Of a DNA stretch of 64,000 nucleotides, positions 18,490 to 26,771 are shown one piece after another; within the stretch, counting starts at the first letter, position 1; each line of letters opens with the position of its first letter. The position numbers and the translations under genes are program-made. Source of the DNA: TMED109 sp015660425 (lineage in GTDB: Bacteria > Pseudomonadota > Alphaproteobacteria > TMED109); contig JAPYTH010000006.1 in NCBI GenBank assembly GCA_029936295.1, positions 1-64,000 of the forward strand, read 5' to 3'. The notes under the pieces were generated by a model. It was not told the DNA's origin, searched no databases, and worked only from the letters and a program-made list of their open reading frames with translations.

Positions 18490-19257
18490 TCAATATTTAT
18501 ATTCAAATTCAATTAAAAATTTTGCTGTATTTTCTGGAGTAACATCAGTATATCCAATAAGCCACCCTAATTCATATTTAAACCCATAATTATCATTCAA
18601 TTCAAAAAATCCAAATACTCCTGGCCCAATTTGATGCTGTTCATTTCCTATTGCTATATCATTTAATTCACCTAATCTTCCAAAAACCTCCACTCCAGGC
18701 TGAATATTAGCTGTTAAACGATATCGTAATTGACCTGCATAAGCTATTTCTAATCCACTATCGCTTGAATTTTCAAATTCCTGTTCAAAAACAATATTAC
18801 CAGTAGACTTCCATACTCCAAAATTTTTATATAATAATAGCCTTGATTCAATTTCATAAGCATCATCACTATCCTCAGGAATAGAAATACCTAGAGAAAA
18901 GCCAACATCAATATCATTAGGCTTTTCATTCCAATCCTTAGTCTTAGTTAATTCAAATCTCGTATCAATTTCATAAGCATCAAACTTTCTATTTCCTCCT
19001 GCTTTTTTTTCATATTCACCTTCAATTTCAAAGAAAAAGCTATCAGTGACACCCATTCCAACCCCATACCTTTCTTTTCTAATCCCATCTAAACTTTCTT
19101 CATCATCAAAAGTTTTAAAACCTCTTGTACCAATTTCAATTTCTTTATTTATCATAGGCCATCGTGCTCTAAAGGGAGGAGCTTCAGCAGCAAAAGCAGA
19201 TAAAGTCTCCTTAAAAACAAGTAAAAAAAGTAAAATTTTTAAAATTATTTTAGACAT
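18490..19257 (-). CDS. Predicted outer-membrane beta-barrel protein, unknown role
   Basis: A 255-residue protein with a signal peptide (residues 1-23, ending AFAAEAPP). It then shows many alternating polar/hydrophobic strands such as RYGVGMGVTDSFFFEIEGEY and a C-terminus EFEYKY with an aromatic last residue, which is typical of barrels inserted by BAM. I cannot name a family with confidence. It resembles small transporter-like barrels encoded near two-component systems. The histidine kinase gene lies 42 bases upstream on the same strand, so the two may share a transcript. Confidence 0.7.
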   Translation of the reverse strand: MSKIILKILLFLLVFKETLSAFAAEAPPFRARWPMINKEIEIGTRGFKTFDDEESLDGIRKERYGVGMGVTDSFFFEIEGEYEKKAGGNRKFDAYEIDTRFELTKTKDWNEKPNDIDVGFSLGISIPEDSDDAYEIESRLLLYKNFGVWKSTGNIVFEQEFENSSDSGLEIAYAGQLRYRLTANIQPGVEVFGRLGELNDIAIGNEQHQIGPGVFGFFELNDNYGFKYELGWLIGYTDVTPENTAKFLIEFEYKY

Positions 19258-19299
19258 AAACTATTCATACTCTAATTAATACACCAATACACAGTTTAT

Positions 19300-20772
19300 T
19301 TATTTTTTAGATATTTTTAATTTAAAAACCATAATGAGTCCACCACCTTCTCTATCTATTGCATATAGATCTCCACCATATGAAGCTAATATAGTTTTTG
19401 CAATATATAAACCTATTCCTGTACCACCAGATTTGCTATAATTTTTTGTAAATACATTTTTCTTATCTTTATCATTAATACCTGGACCTCTATCCATAAC
19501 CATTAAATCAATAAATTCTTTATTTTCATGAATACTAACCTCAACATTAGCATTAGCTAAATTCCAATGTAAACTATTATCAATTACGGCAGAAATTGCT
19601 TCAATTAATTTATTTTTTTCGGCATTAATAGTATAGCTAATATTATCAGTAATATTTATTTTATTATCAATTCTAATATTCTTAGATACATATAAATCTT
19701 GTATAAGAGATATCACTTCATTTACGTCAACTTTATTTAATTTTTTATTAAAAGCAATTCCATAATGTTCATATTTAGCTGTAGTTAAAGTAGTTTCAAT
19801 AAAATTATCTAAATTATCAATAATAGTATTTATTTTTTTTATATTATTTTTATAATTTTTTATATTATCAAAATCTTTAGATGTATAAAACTTAATGGCA
19901 TTAGTTTTATTCTTTAAATTATGCGCTATATTTTTTGCATTAATCCAATTAGATCTTACCTTAGTACTTAAAAAATTTTGTAAATAAAAAATAAATATAG
20001 ATACAAGTAATATACTAAATAATACTGGAGATAATATTGATATCAATATAATTCCTAATTCTTCTTCTAAATCTTTTGCATCCGATGCTATATAAATAAC
20101 TCCAACTACTTTATTATCAATAGCTATAGGTATACTTTTAGAAATTATATATGAAGTATTATATCTATCCCCTTTATAAATTCGCATCATACTTTTATTT
20201 AGATTAAATGCACACCCAACTTCATACACTTCAATTTTATCTTGATAGGATACATAAGGATTTCTAAAATATTTATTACAATCATTATTAATATTATAAA
20301 ATAAAATCTTTTTAAAGAATGCTACAAAATCAATACTAATTTTACCTACGCTTATAAAATACGAATTATATTTTTCTTTATTAATAATTATTGAACCTTT
20401 AGAATATATAGTCCTACGGTCTCTTTCTTGTATAATAAATTTTATTTTACCAATATTATATTTTAATAAACCTAATCTATCTAATTCTAACTTTTCTTCA
20501 TTAGTAATAGTCAAGTCTGAAAATATTTTAGTTAATATTGAATAGTCACTTAATAGTAACTTATCTAAAGTTTCCAATTCTTTTTTAGCATAATTACTTC
20601 CTAAAGGACTTAAATAAGAAGAACTCATAACTATAGAAAAAATTATTCCAAAAATTAATACAACTGTAGAAATTAATAAAATTGACCATATTTTTATTTT
20701 GCCTGCATTCATATACTTACTCATATGTCTTCTACATAAAATCTTCATAATAAAAAAATTAAATCTTAACAT
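19300..20772 (-). CDS. Sensor histidine kinase
   Basis: A 490-residue inner-membrane kinase. There is a transmembrane segment near residues 31-50, a periplasmic sensor region of about 190 residues, a second transmembrane segment near 243-266, then HisKA and HATPase domains. The H-box reads NIAHNLKNKTN: the His is present but the usual acidic residue after it is Asn. The N-box is VIDNSLHWN, G1 is DRGPGIND and G2 is GGTGIGLYIAK. The start is uncertain: ATGs at 20724 (with AGAAG upstream) or 20712 may be true. Its likely partner is the OmpR-type regulator at 21770-22498, on the same strand but separated by an opposite-strand gene. Confidence 0.88.
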   Translation of the reverse strand: MLRFNFFIMKILCRRHMSKYMNAGKIKIWSILLISTVVLIFGIIFSIVMSSSYLSPLGSNYAKKELETLDKLLLSDYSILTKIFSDLTITNEEKLELDRLGLLKYNIGKIKFIIQERDRRTIYSKGSIIINKEKYNSYFISVGKISIDFVAFFKKILFYNINNDCNKYFRNPYVSYQDKIEVYEVGCAFNLNKSMMRIYKGDRYNTSYIISKSIPIAIDNKVVGVIYIASDAKDLEEELGIILISILSPVLFSILLVSIFIFYLQNFLSTKVRSNWINAKNIAHNLKNKTNAIKFYTSKDFDNIKNYKNNIKKINTIIDNLDNFIETTLTTAKYEHYGIAFNKKLNKVDVNEVISLIQDLYVSKNIRIDNKINITDNISYTINAEKNKLIEAISAVIDNSLHWNLANANVEVSIHENKEFIDLMVMDRGPGINDKDKKNVFTKNYSKSGGTGIGLYIAKTILASYGGDLYAIDREGGGLIMVFKLKISKK

Positions 20773-20813
20773 TTAAATATTAGATTAAAAATATTAAATA
20801 TAAAGGAAATGCT

Positions 20814-21788
20814 ATGCTAAATTATCTAAAAAAAAATTGTCACATAAATTTATTATTTTTAATTACAATTATAATTAATGGATGTGCTTATCATAATATT
20901 GAAGAGCTTAAATCTACTCCGAATATTAGTAATCAATTTTCACAAGCACTATCAGAATCCTATTTAGAATTTGCAATATACGAAATGAATGAAATGCATG
21001 ATGAAATAGATGCTGCATATTTTGCAAAAAAAGGATTGAAAGCAAGAAAGGGAGAAAAAGTTTTACCAGAACCAATAGACAATTGGGATATAGAACACAG
21101 TTACAAGGTAGAAATAAATCAAAAAAGACAAGAATTAATCAAAGTGTTGAACACAAAAAGAGCTAATGCATTTCCTATACTTAGTGCTAGAACACAATTA
21201 GGTTATGACTGTTGGTTAGAGCAACTAGAAGAAGCTTGGCAAACAGTTCACATAAAAAGATGTTATGACATGATGAATTCAGGTTTAATAACATTAGCTA
21301 ATCATAATATTAACCATAATAAAGATATTATTGAGAATGTTAAAAAAGATAAATATGTAGAAAAATTAAAAATATATAAAGAAGAAATAAAAAAAATAAA
21401 AGAAATAAAAAAAGTAGAAAATATTAATAAAAAACTAAAATTTGAAATATATTTTGAACATAATATTTATATATTAAATCAAGATATTAAAAGTTCTATA
21501 AAAAATATATACACCAATTATATGGAAAATCATAAATTATTTATAGAAGTAATCGGACACACAGATAGGTCTGGTACGGATAAATATAACATATTACTTT
21601 CTAAATTACGTGCTAATGAAGTAAAAAAGTACTTATTAAGTCTAGGTATTCTTGAAGATAATATTAATACCTTTTACTTTGGTGAGAAGAAACCTAAAAT
21701 TATAACAAAGGATGGGGTAAGAGAAAAAATTAATAGAAGAGTAGAAATATTTATAGATAATAGTACTAATCAATTATCAGAATTGTAA
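20814..21788 (+). CDS. OmpA-family lipoprotein
   Basis: A 324-residue envelope protein. The N-terminal hydrophobic stretch ends in the lipobox-like INGC (Cys near residue 24), so it is probably lipid-anchored. A helical, Lys/Glu-rich middle region leads to a C-terminal OmpA domain with the peptidoglycan-binding signature EVIGHTDRSGTDKYNILLSK and NRRVEIFI. AAGGA lies six bases before the ATG. It is transcribed opposite to, and wedged between, the histidine kinase and response regulator genes, and its 3' end overlaps the regulator's 3' end by 19 bases. It may be a target or a modulator of that system. Confidence 0.85.
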   Translation: MLNYLKKNCHINLLFLITIIINGCAYHNIEELKSTPNISNQFSQALSESYLEFAIYEMNEMHDEIDAAYFAKKGLKARKGEKVLPEPIDNWDIEHSYKVEINQKRQELIKVLNTKRANAFPILSARTQLGYDCWLEQLEEAWQTVHIKRCYDMMNSGLITLANHNINHNKDIIENVKKDKYVEKLKIYKEEIKKIKEIKKVENINKKLKFEIYFEHNIYILNQDIKSSIKNIYTNYMENHKLFIEVIGHTDRSGTDKYNILLSKLRANEVKKYLLSLGILEDNINTFYFGEKKPKIITKDGVREKINRRVEIFIDNSTNQLSEL

Positions 21789-22498
21789 TCATATTTATAA
21801 CCAATTGATTGAACAGTTTTAATAGGATTAAAATTAGCATCTACTTTTTTAAATTTATCTCTAATTGCTTTTATATGGCTTACGATAGTGTTTTCAAATG
21901 TATCTTCTTGTACATAACCGGTTGTAGCATTATCGTAAAGCTGGAATTTGTTAAATACTCGGTTTTTATTTTTTACCAAATGAGCTAATATTTCAAACTC
22001 CATTCTAGTAAAAGATATAAGTGTATTATATAATTTTACCGTTCTAGCTTGAAAATCAATTTCTAAAGGAGGTTCTTGAATAAGATGGGACATTTTTTTA
22101 TCTTTATCTAATAAATTTTTAATAAATTTACCTAAAACATCAATATCATTAACAAAATCATTCTTGTCATAGACAGTATCTGCTCCGACTTCTGCTGCAT
22201 TATCTAGAATTAAAGGATCAACACTTTTTTGGGATGTTAAAAACACAAAAACTAAATCAGAGTATTTTTTCTTTATATACTTTGCTAATTTTATTCCTGC
22301 CTTAGGGTTATCTCCCATATTAACATCAAAAATTACTAAATTTGGTTTAATATCTTTTACTTGACTTAAAAAATAATCATTGCTTTGATTATTATATAAG
22401 ATACTATTTATGATAGAATTATTTATGTTCTCTTTTAGTTCATCTGTTAAAAGATCTATCCAAATTTGGTCATCTTCTATTATTAAAATTTTAACCAT
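21770..22498 (-). CDS. OmpR/PhoB-type response regulator
   Basis: A 242-residue transcription regulator. The receiver domain has the acidic pair in IIEDDQIW, the phospho-acceptor Asp in VIFDVNMGD, the conserved Thr/Ser in FLTSQKS and Lys in VYDKNDF. A winged-helix DNA-binding domain follows (FTRMEFEILAHLVKNKNRV and VSHIKAIRDKF). The start ATG directly abuts the stop codon of the upstream reductase gene, so it is likely made from the mtnA operon transcript. The cognate kinase is probably at 19300-20772. Confidence 0.92.
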   Translation of the reverse strand: MVKILIIEDDQIWIDLLTDELKENINNSIINSILYNNQSNDYFLSQVKDIKPNLVIFDVNMGDNPKAGIKLAKYIKKKYSDLVFVFLTSQKSVDPLILDNAAEVGADTVYDKNDFVNDIDVLGKFIKNLLDKDKKMSHLIQEPPLEIDFQARTVKLYNTLISFTRMEFEILAHLVKNKNRVFNKFQLYDNATTGYVQEDTFENTIVSHIKAIRDKFKKVDANFNPIKTVQSIGYKYDYNSDN

Positions 22499-23524
22499 CT
22501 AATCATCCATATCAAAATCTATAACTATTTTTCCTAAATGCTTACCCCTTTTCATATATTCTAAGGCTTTAGGTAAATCTTTAAATTTAAAACTAGTATC
22601 AATCACTGGCCTTACGCTAGACATATTAAATTTATTAACCATACTTATTAACTCTTCTTTATTCCCACATGTAATACCTATTAACCTAGAAGCTTTATAT
22701 ATTACCCGTCCAATGGGTAATGCTGCAACTCCACCAGATAACACTCCTATAATACCAATTACAGCACCAATCTTAGATGATTTTATTGATTGCTCTAACG
22801 TCTTACTTCCACCAACCTCAACAATAATATCAACACCTTTTTTATTGGTAATACGTTGAATATTTTTCCACCATTCTTTATGTTCATTATAATTAATTAC
22901 ATAATCAGCACCAAATATTTTTGCTTTATCCATTCTTTCTACACTTGAAGTTGTAGCTATTACCGTGGCATTAAATAATTTTGCAATTTGAATAGCAAAT
23001 ATAGATACTCCACCTAATCCCTGAACTAAAACTATAGAATTTTTATTTATTTTACCTTCAGTTACAAGTGTTCTCCATGCTGTTAGAGCCGCACAGGGTA
23101 GTGTTGCTGATTCTATGCAATTCCAATTTCTTGGTGCCTTTACAATATTATCATCAGAAAAAACCATATATTCTTGCATTACTCCATCTATTTGACCTCC
23201 ACGAGCCGACAAATATCCATCTTCTCCAATATTTCCTGAATCCCAATCTGAAAAGAAAGGAGGAATAATTACATCACCTTTTTTAAATTCTGTAACTCCA
23301 TTACCAACATCTTCTACTATGCCAGAACCATCCGAAATAGGAACAAACGGAATTGTTCCCCCAGTATCTCCATAACCACCATCTATCATAATTAAATCTC
23401 TAAAATTTAAACTGGCTGCTCTCATTATTACCAAAACTTCATTATCATTTAAAATTTTAGGAGGATCTTTTTTAACTATAGCTAAATTCTGTATATTAAA
23501 CTCATTAAGTTGCCAGATTTTCAT
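22499..23524 (-). CDS. Zinc-free MDR-family alcohol dehydrogenase / quinone reductase
   Basis: A 341-residue NAD(P)H-dependent medium-chain reductase. The GroES-like catalytic domain has SLNFRDLIMIDGGYG and lacks the Cys and GHE zinc ligands of classic alcohol dehydrogenases. The Rossmann domain has VQGLGGVSIFAIQIAK. It sits 14 bases after the aldolase fusion and abuts the response regulator gene. In that setting it may reduce the aldehyde released by the aldolase, in the way methylthioacetaldehyde is reduced to methylthioethanol in the DHAP-ethylene shunt. That role is inferred from context. Confidence 0.85.
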   Translation of the reverse strand: MKIWQLNEFNIQNLAIVKKDPPKILNDNEVLVIMRAASLNFRDLIMIDGGYGDTGGTIPFVPISDGSGIVEDVGNGVTEFKKGDVIIPPFFSDWDSGNIGEDGYLSARGGQIDGVMQEYMVFSDDNIVKAPRNWNCIESATLPCAALTAWRTLVTEGKINKNSIVLVQGLGGVSIFAIQIAKLFNATVIATTSSVERMDKAKIFGADYVINYNEHKEWWKNIQRITNKKGVDIIVEVGGSKTLEQSIKSSKIGAVIGIIGVLSGGVAALPIGRVIYKASRLIGITCGNKEELISMVNKFNMSSVRPVIDTSFKFKDLPKALEYMKRGKHLGKIVIDFDMDD

Positions 23525-23538
23525 TCAAATTTTTCCTG

Positions 23539-25557
23539 TTATCTTGGAGCGGCAGCTATATTGCCCCCATCCACGGTCATAATTACACCTGTAGTTCTTT
23601 CTGCTAAAGCCAAAGATACAAAAGCTTTAGCCACATCTATCGCTCTTACCTCAAGTCCAAGTAAGTTCCCTGACATATATTCTTCTTCATTAACACCTCT
23701 TGCTTTAGATCTTTCTGTAATCATATTATTTGTTAACAAACCCGATCTAATGCGATCCGCATTTATAGCATTTGATCTCACTTTAATACTTGCATAATCA
23801 ATTGCATATTGTCGCATTAAAGACAAAGTTGCCGATTTAGGTATGCCATAAGGACCAAAATTCTTTCCAGGATTGATTGCCTGTTTTGAAATATTAAATA
23901 GCAATACTCCCCCCGTGTTTTGTTTTGACATTATATCGATGGCTAGTTTGCTCACACGCTGATGAGCCCAAAAATTAATTTCAAAACTTTCTTTAAATAA
24001 TTTCTCATCAACTAAACCAATTTCTCCTTGTTTAGCAATACCAGCATTTGAAATTAAAATATCTAAACCACCATATTCTTTGGATATTTTATTAAAAACA
24101 CTTTCTATATTTTTAGTATTTGCTAAATCACAATAATATCCAGCAATATTAAATTTACTATGAACTCTTTCAATTGCTATTTGATCATTATCAATTATAA
24201 TTACTTCTGCCCCTTGTTCTTTAAATTCCAATGCTGTTGCAAGACCAATAGAACCTGCTCCTCCTGTTATTAAAACTATATTTCCCTGCAAAGTTTTAGG
24301 TTTTGCACTATTTAATTTAGCTTGCTCCAAAGACCAATATTCAATATCAAATTGATCTGCCATAGAAATACTTTTAAAATTACCAATTTTTTCAGCATCA
24401 TAAATTGTTTGTGCTGTGGTTTCTAATAAATCCTTAGCTATATTTACAACTTTAAAGGTTTCTCCTATTACAAAGGCCCCTTGTCCTTTAATAAACACAA
24501 TTCTTGGTGAAGCGTCTAATTGTTTAACTTTTTCTTTACTCCTATGCTTATATTTTAAAAAATATGAAATATATTTGTTTTTATATTTTTCCATGTTTTT
24601 TAAAATGATACTTTTATGTTTAGCAGTATTTAAAGTTAATTCATCTATAATTAAAGGAAACGGCTTAATTCTAATAGCGTGATCTGGCGTAACAGGGCCA
24701 GATGTAGCATATCTATGGATATCTTTTCCAGAAGACATTTTTTTTACATATTTACTATTAACAAAATGAATTAGCATTTTTTTATTAGCTAATTTAGATG
24801 CTTCTCCCCTAATAATTGGAGCTATTTTACTTATATTTAACTTGTTGAACTTTTTATTAGCAATAAAAGGAGTATTATTACCTCTTTTTAAAAATTGTTC
24901 AGCTATAGATACTAACTCTATCATTCTTTCATATGATTCTTTTGCAGTATTTCCAAAAGTAAAAATACCATGCTTTAATAATATTAATCCTATAACCTTG
25001 GGGTTTTTTGAATATATTTTTTCACAAGCTTTTGCTAAATCAAAACCTGGCATTACATAATCTACTATACCAACTCTATTTCCATAGATATTTTTTGCTA
25101 ATTTATGACCATTTATTTGATTTGTTAATGATAAAATTGCATTTGAATGTGTATGGTCTATATATTTGTGTGGTAAAAAAGCATGTAGTAAGGTTTCTAC
25201 AGATGGATTAGGTGATTTTATATTTTTTAATTGCTCTCTTTGTATCCTGACCATATCTTCATCTTTAAGCTTCTTTAATTTAAACAACTTTTGTAGTGGA
25301 TTTAAATACATGGCAGGCAAACCTTCTGGTTCAATATTTGCCATATCCCAACCTGAACCTTTAACATGAATTATTTCATTATTTAATTTATCTTTAGTTT
25401 TTAAAGATGTATTTCCCCCACCATGCATAACAAGCTTAGCATTACTACCTAATAAACGTGATGTATAAATTCTTAATGCTAAATCAATCAAAATGTTTTT
25501 TTTGGAATATAAATTTATAAATAATTTTGCTTCTTTATCTGACCATTTACTTTGCAT
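23539..25557 (-). CDS. Bifunctional class II aldolase / short-chain dehydrogenase
   Basis: A 672-residue fusion. Residues 1 to about 400 form a class II (zinc) aldolase with HGGGNTSLK, the metal ligands in DHTHSN (near 134) and LLKHGIFTFG. Residues from about 425 form an SDR with TGGAGSIG, NAGIAK, the Ser in FNISKQ and catalytic YGIPK near 569. Related fusions split rhamnulose-1-phosphate and oxidise lactaldehyde. Here no rhamnose genes are present and mtnA lies 21 bases upstream, so 5-methylthioribulose-1-phosphate or 5-deoxyribulose-1-phosphate is the more likely substrate. Both active sites look intact. Confidence 0.85.
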   Translation of the reverse strand: MQSKWSDKEAKLFINLYSKKNILIDLALRIYTSRLLGSNAKLVMHGGGNTSLKTKDKLNNEIIHVKGSGWDMANIEPEGLPAMYLNPLQKLFKLKKLKDEDMVRIQREQLKNIKSPNPSVETLLHAFLPHKYIDHTHSNAILSLTNQINGHKLAKNIYGNRVGIVDYVMPGFDLAKACEKIYSKNPKVIGLILLKHGIFTFGNTAKESYERMIELVSIAEQFLKRGNNTPFIANKKFNKLNISKIAPIIRGEASKLANKKMLIHFVNSKYVKKMSSGKDIHRYATSGPVTPDHAIRIKPFPLIIDELTLNTAKHKSIILKNMEKYKNKYISYFLKYKHRSKEKVKQLDASPRIVFIKGQGAFVIGETFKVVNIAKDLLETTAQTIYDAEKIGNFKSISMADQFDIEYWSLEQAKLNSAKPKTLQGNIVLITGGAGSIGLATALEFKEQGAEVIIIDNDQIAIERVHSKFNIAGYYCDLANTKNIESVFNKISKEYGGLDILISNAGIAKQGEIGLVDEKLFKESFEINFWAHQRVSKLAIDIMSKQNTGGVLLFNISKQAINPGKNFGPYGIPKSATLSLMRQYAIDYASIKVRSNAINADRIRSGLLTNNMITERSKARGVNEEEYMSGNLLGLEVRAIDVAKAFVSLALAERTTGVIMTVDGGNIAAAPR

Positions 25558-25578
25558 TATATAAACCTTAATTAATTA

Positions 25579-26652
25579 TTATTTAAATAATTCACTTATA
25601 CTTTTAGAGTTAGCATTACATATACCTTTATCAGTTATAAGCTTCGTTACTAATCTTGCGGGTGTAACATCGAAACCTGGATTATGGCTAGCAACCAAAT
25701 CTGAAACTATTTTTACATTACTTAATTCCCCTAAAGAGTTTAAACCTGAAACATGCGTTATTTCTTTATTAGACCTTTCTTCAATTTTAATTTTATTGAC
25801 TCCAGAATCTAAATTAAAATCAATAGTAGATTCAGGTAAAGCAACATAAAATGGAATATTATTATCATAAGCACATAAAGCCTTCATATATGTGCCTATT
25901 TTATTGCAAACATCTCCATTTAAAGCAGTCCTATCAGATCCAACAATACACATATCTACTTTTCCATTTTGCATTAAATGCCCACCAGCATTATCAACTA
26001 TTAAAGTATTAGGAACACCATGTTTACATAATTCCCAAGCTGTAAGTGCAGCTCCTTGAGACCTTGGCCTAGTTTCATCAACCCATACATGAATATCCAG
26101 CCCTAAATTATATGCTTTGTAAATTGGTGCCAGAGCAGTACCCCAGTCTACGCAAGCTAACCATCCAGCATTACAATGTGTTAAAATATTAAAAGTCTTA
26201 TCTTTAATTATTTTAGATTTTATAATTTCTAAACCATAATCACCGATTTTAGAACATTGTTTTATCGAATTAATTTCTAACTCCTTAGAGAATTGCCAGG
26301 CATAAGTAGCTCTATCTTCTGCTTTAAATTTTAATATTTTATTTAAAAGTTTTTCTAAAGCCCATCTTAAATCTACAGCTGTAGGTCTCGTATTGATTAA
26401 TAAATCAAAAGCTTTTTTAATATTTAATTCAGACGGATTTTCCTTGATAGCATAAAACATTCCATAAGCAGCAGTTACACCAATTAACGGTGCTCCTCTG
26501 ACCCACATATCTTTAATTGCTTTGTAGCAACCATTTAAATTTTTTAAAGTTATATATTCTAATTTATGGGGCAAAAGAGTTTGATCAATTATAACAATCT
26601 TATAATCATTAGTAGACTCTATAGCTTTTTTAGGTATTCCATCTATAAGCAT
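25579..26652 (-). CDS. mtnA: S-methyl-5-thioribose-1-phosphate isomerase
   Basis: Converts the aldose phosphate MTR-1-P to the ketose MTRu-1-P in salvage of methylthioadenosine, or acts on 5-deoxyribose-1-P in related pathways. It is 357 residues. Motifs are RGAPLIGVTAAYGM, the catalytic Cys near residue 160 in LTHCNAGW, DETRPRSQG, and the catalytic Asp near 239 in GSDRTALNGDVCNKIGT. The variant VDNAGGHLMQ is typical of one proteobacterial subgroup. No other methionine-salvage genes (mtnB, C, D, K) are present; instead an aldolase and a reductase follow. Confidence 0.92.
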   Translation of the reverse strand: MLIDGIPKKAIESTNDYKIVIIDQTLLPHKLEYITLKNLNGCYKAIKDMWVRGAPLIGVTAAYGMFYAIKENPSELNIKKAFDLLINTRPTAVDLRWALEKLLNKILKFKAEDRATYAWQFSKELEINSIKQCSKIGDYGLEIIKSKIIKDKTFNILTHCNAGWLACVDWGTALAPIYKAYNLGLDIHVWVDETRPRSQGAALTAWELCKHGVPNTLIVDNAGGHLMQNGKVDMCIVGSDRTALNGDVCNKIGTYMKALCAYDNNIPFYVALPESTIDFNLDSGVNKIKIEERSNKEITHVSGLNSLGELSNVKIVSDLVASHNPGFDVTPARLVTKLITDKGICNANSKSISELFK

Positions 26653-26737
26653 AAATAACCCTTAAAAAAAATATTACAAATACTATTATATATTTGATCG
26701 TAGTTATATCATTATATATACATAGTATTAATTCTTT

Positions 26738-26752
26738 TTAACAATTTGTTAA
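26738..26752. promoter_or_regulatory. 15-bp dyad in the purB/mtnA divergent region
   Basis: TTAACAA-T-TTGTTAA is a perfect 7-bp inverted repeat with one central base, 20 bases upstream of the purB start and followed by a T-run. It lies in the only intergenic space shared by purB and the divergent mtnA operon. It could be an operator. The AT-richness of the region makes chance symmetry possible. Confidence 0.3.
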
Positions 26753-26771
26753 TTTTTTTAAGGTTTAGAAA

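Noticed and set aside
18490..19279. Plus-strand frames opposite the barrel protein and similar antisense frames across the window
   Set aside because: They lie wholly inside better supported genes, lack ribosome sites and have odd composition, as expected for shadow frames.
23539..25557. Assignment as rhamnulose-1-phosphate aldolase/lactaldehyde dehydrogenase of rhamnose catabolism
   Set aside because: The fusion type is the same, but no rhamnose isomerase, kinase or transporter is nearby and mtnA is directly upstream; kept as an alternative only.
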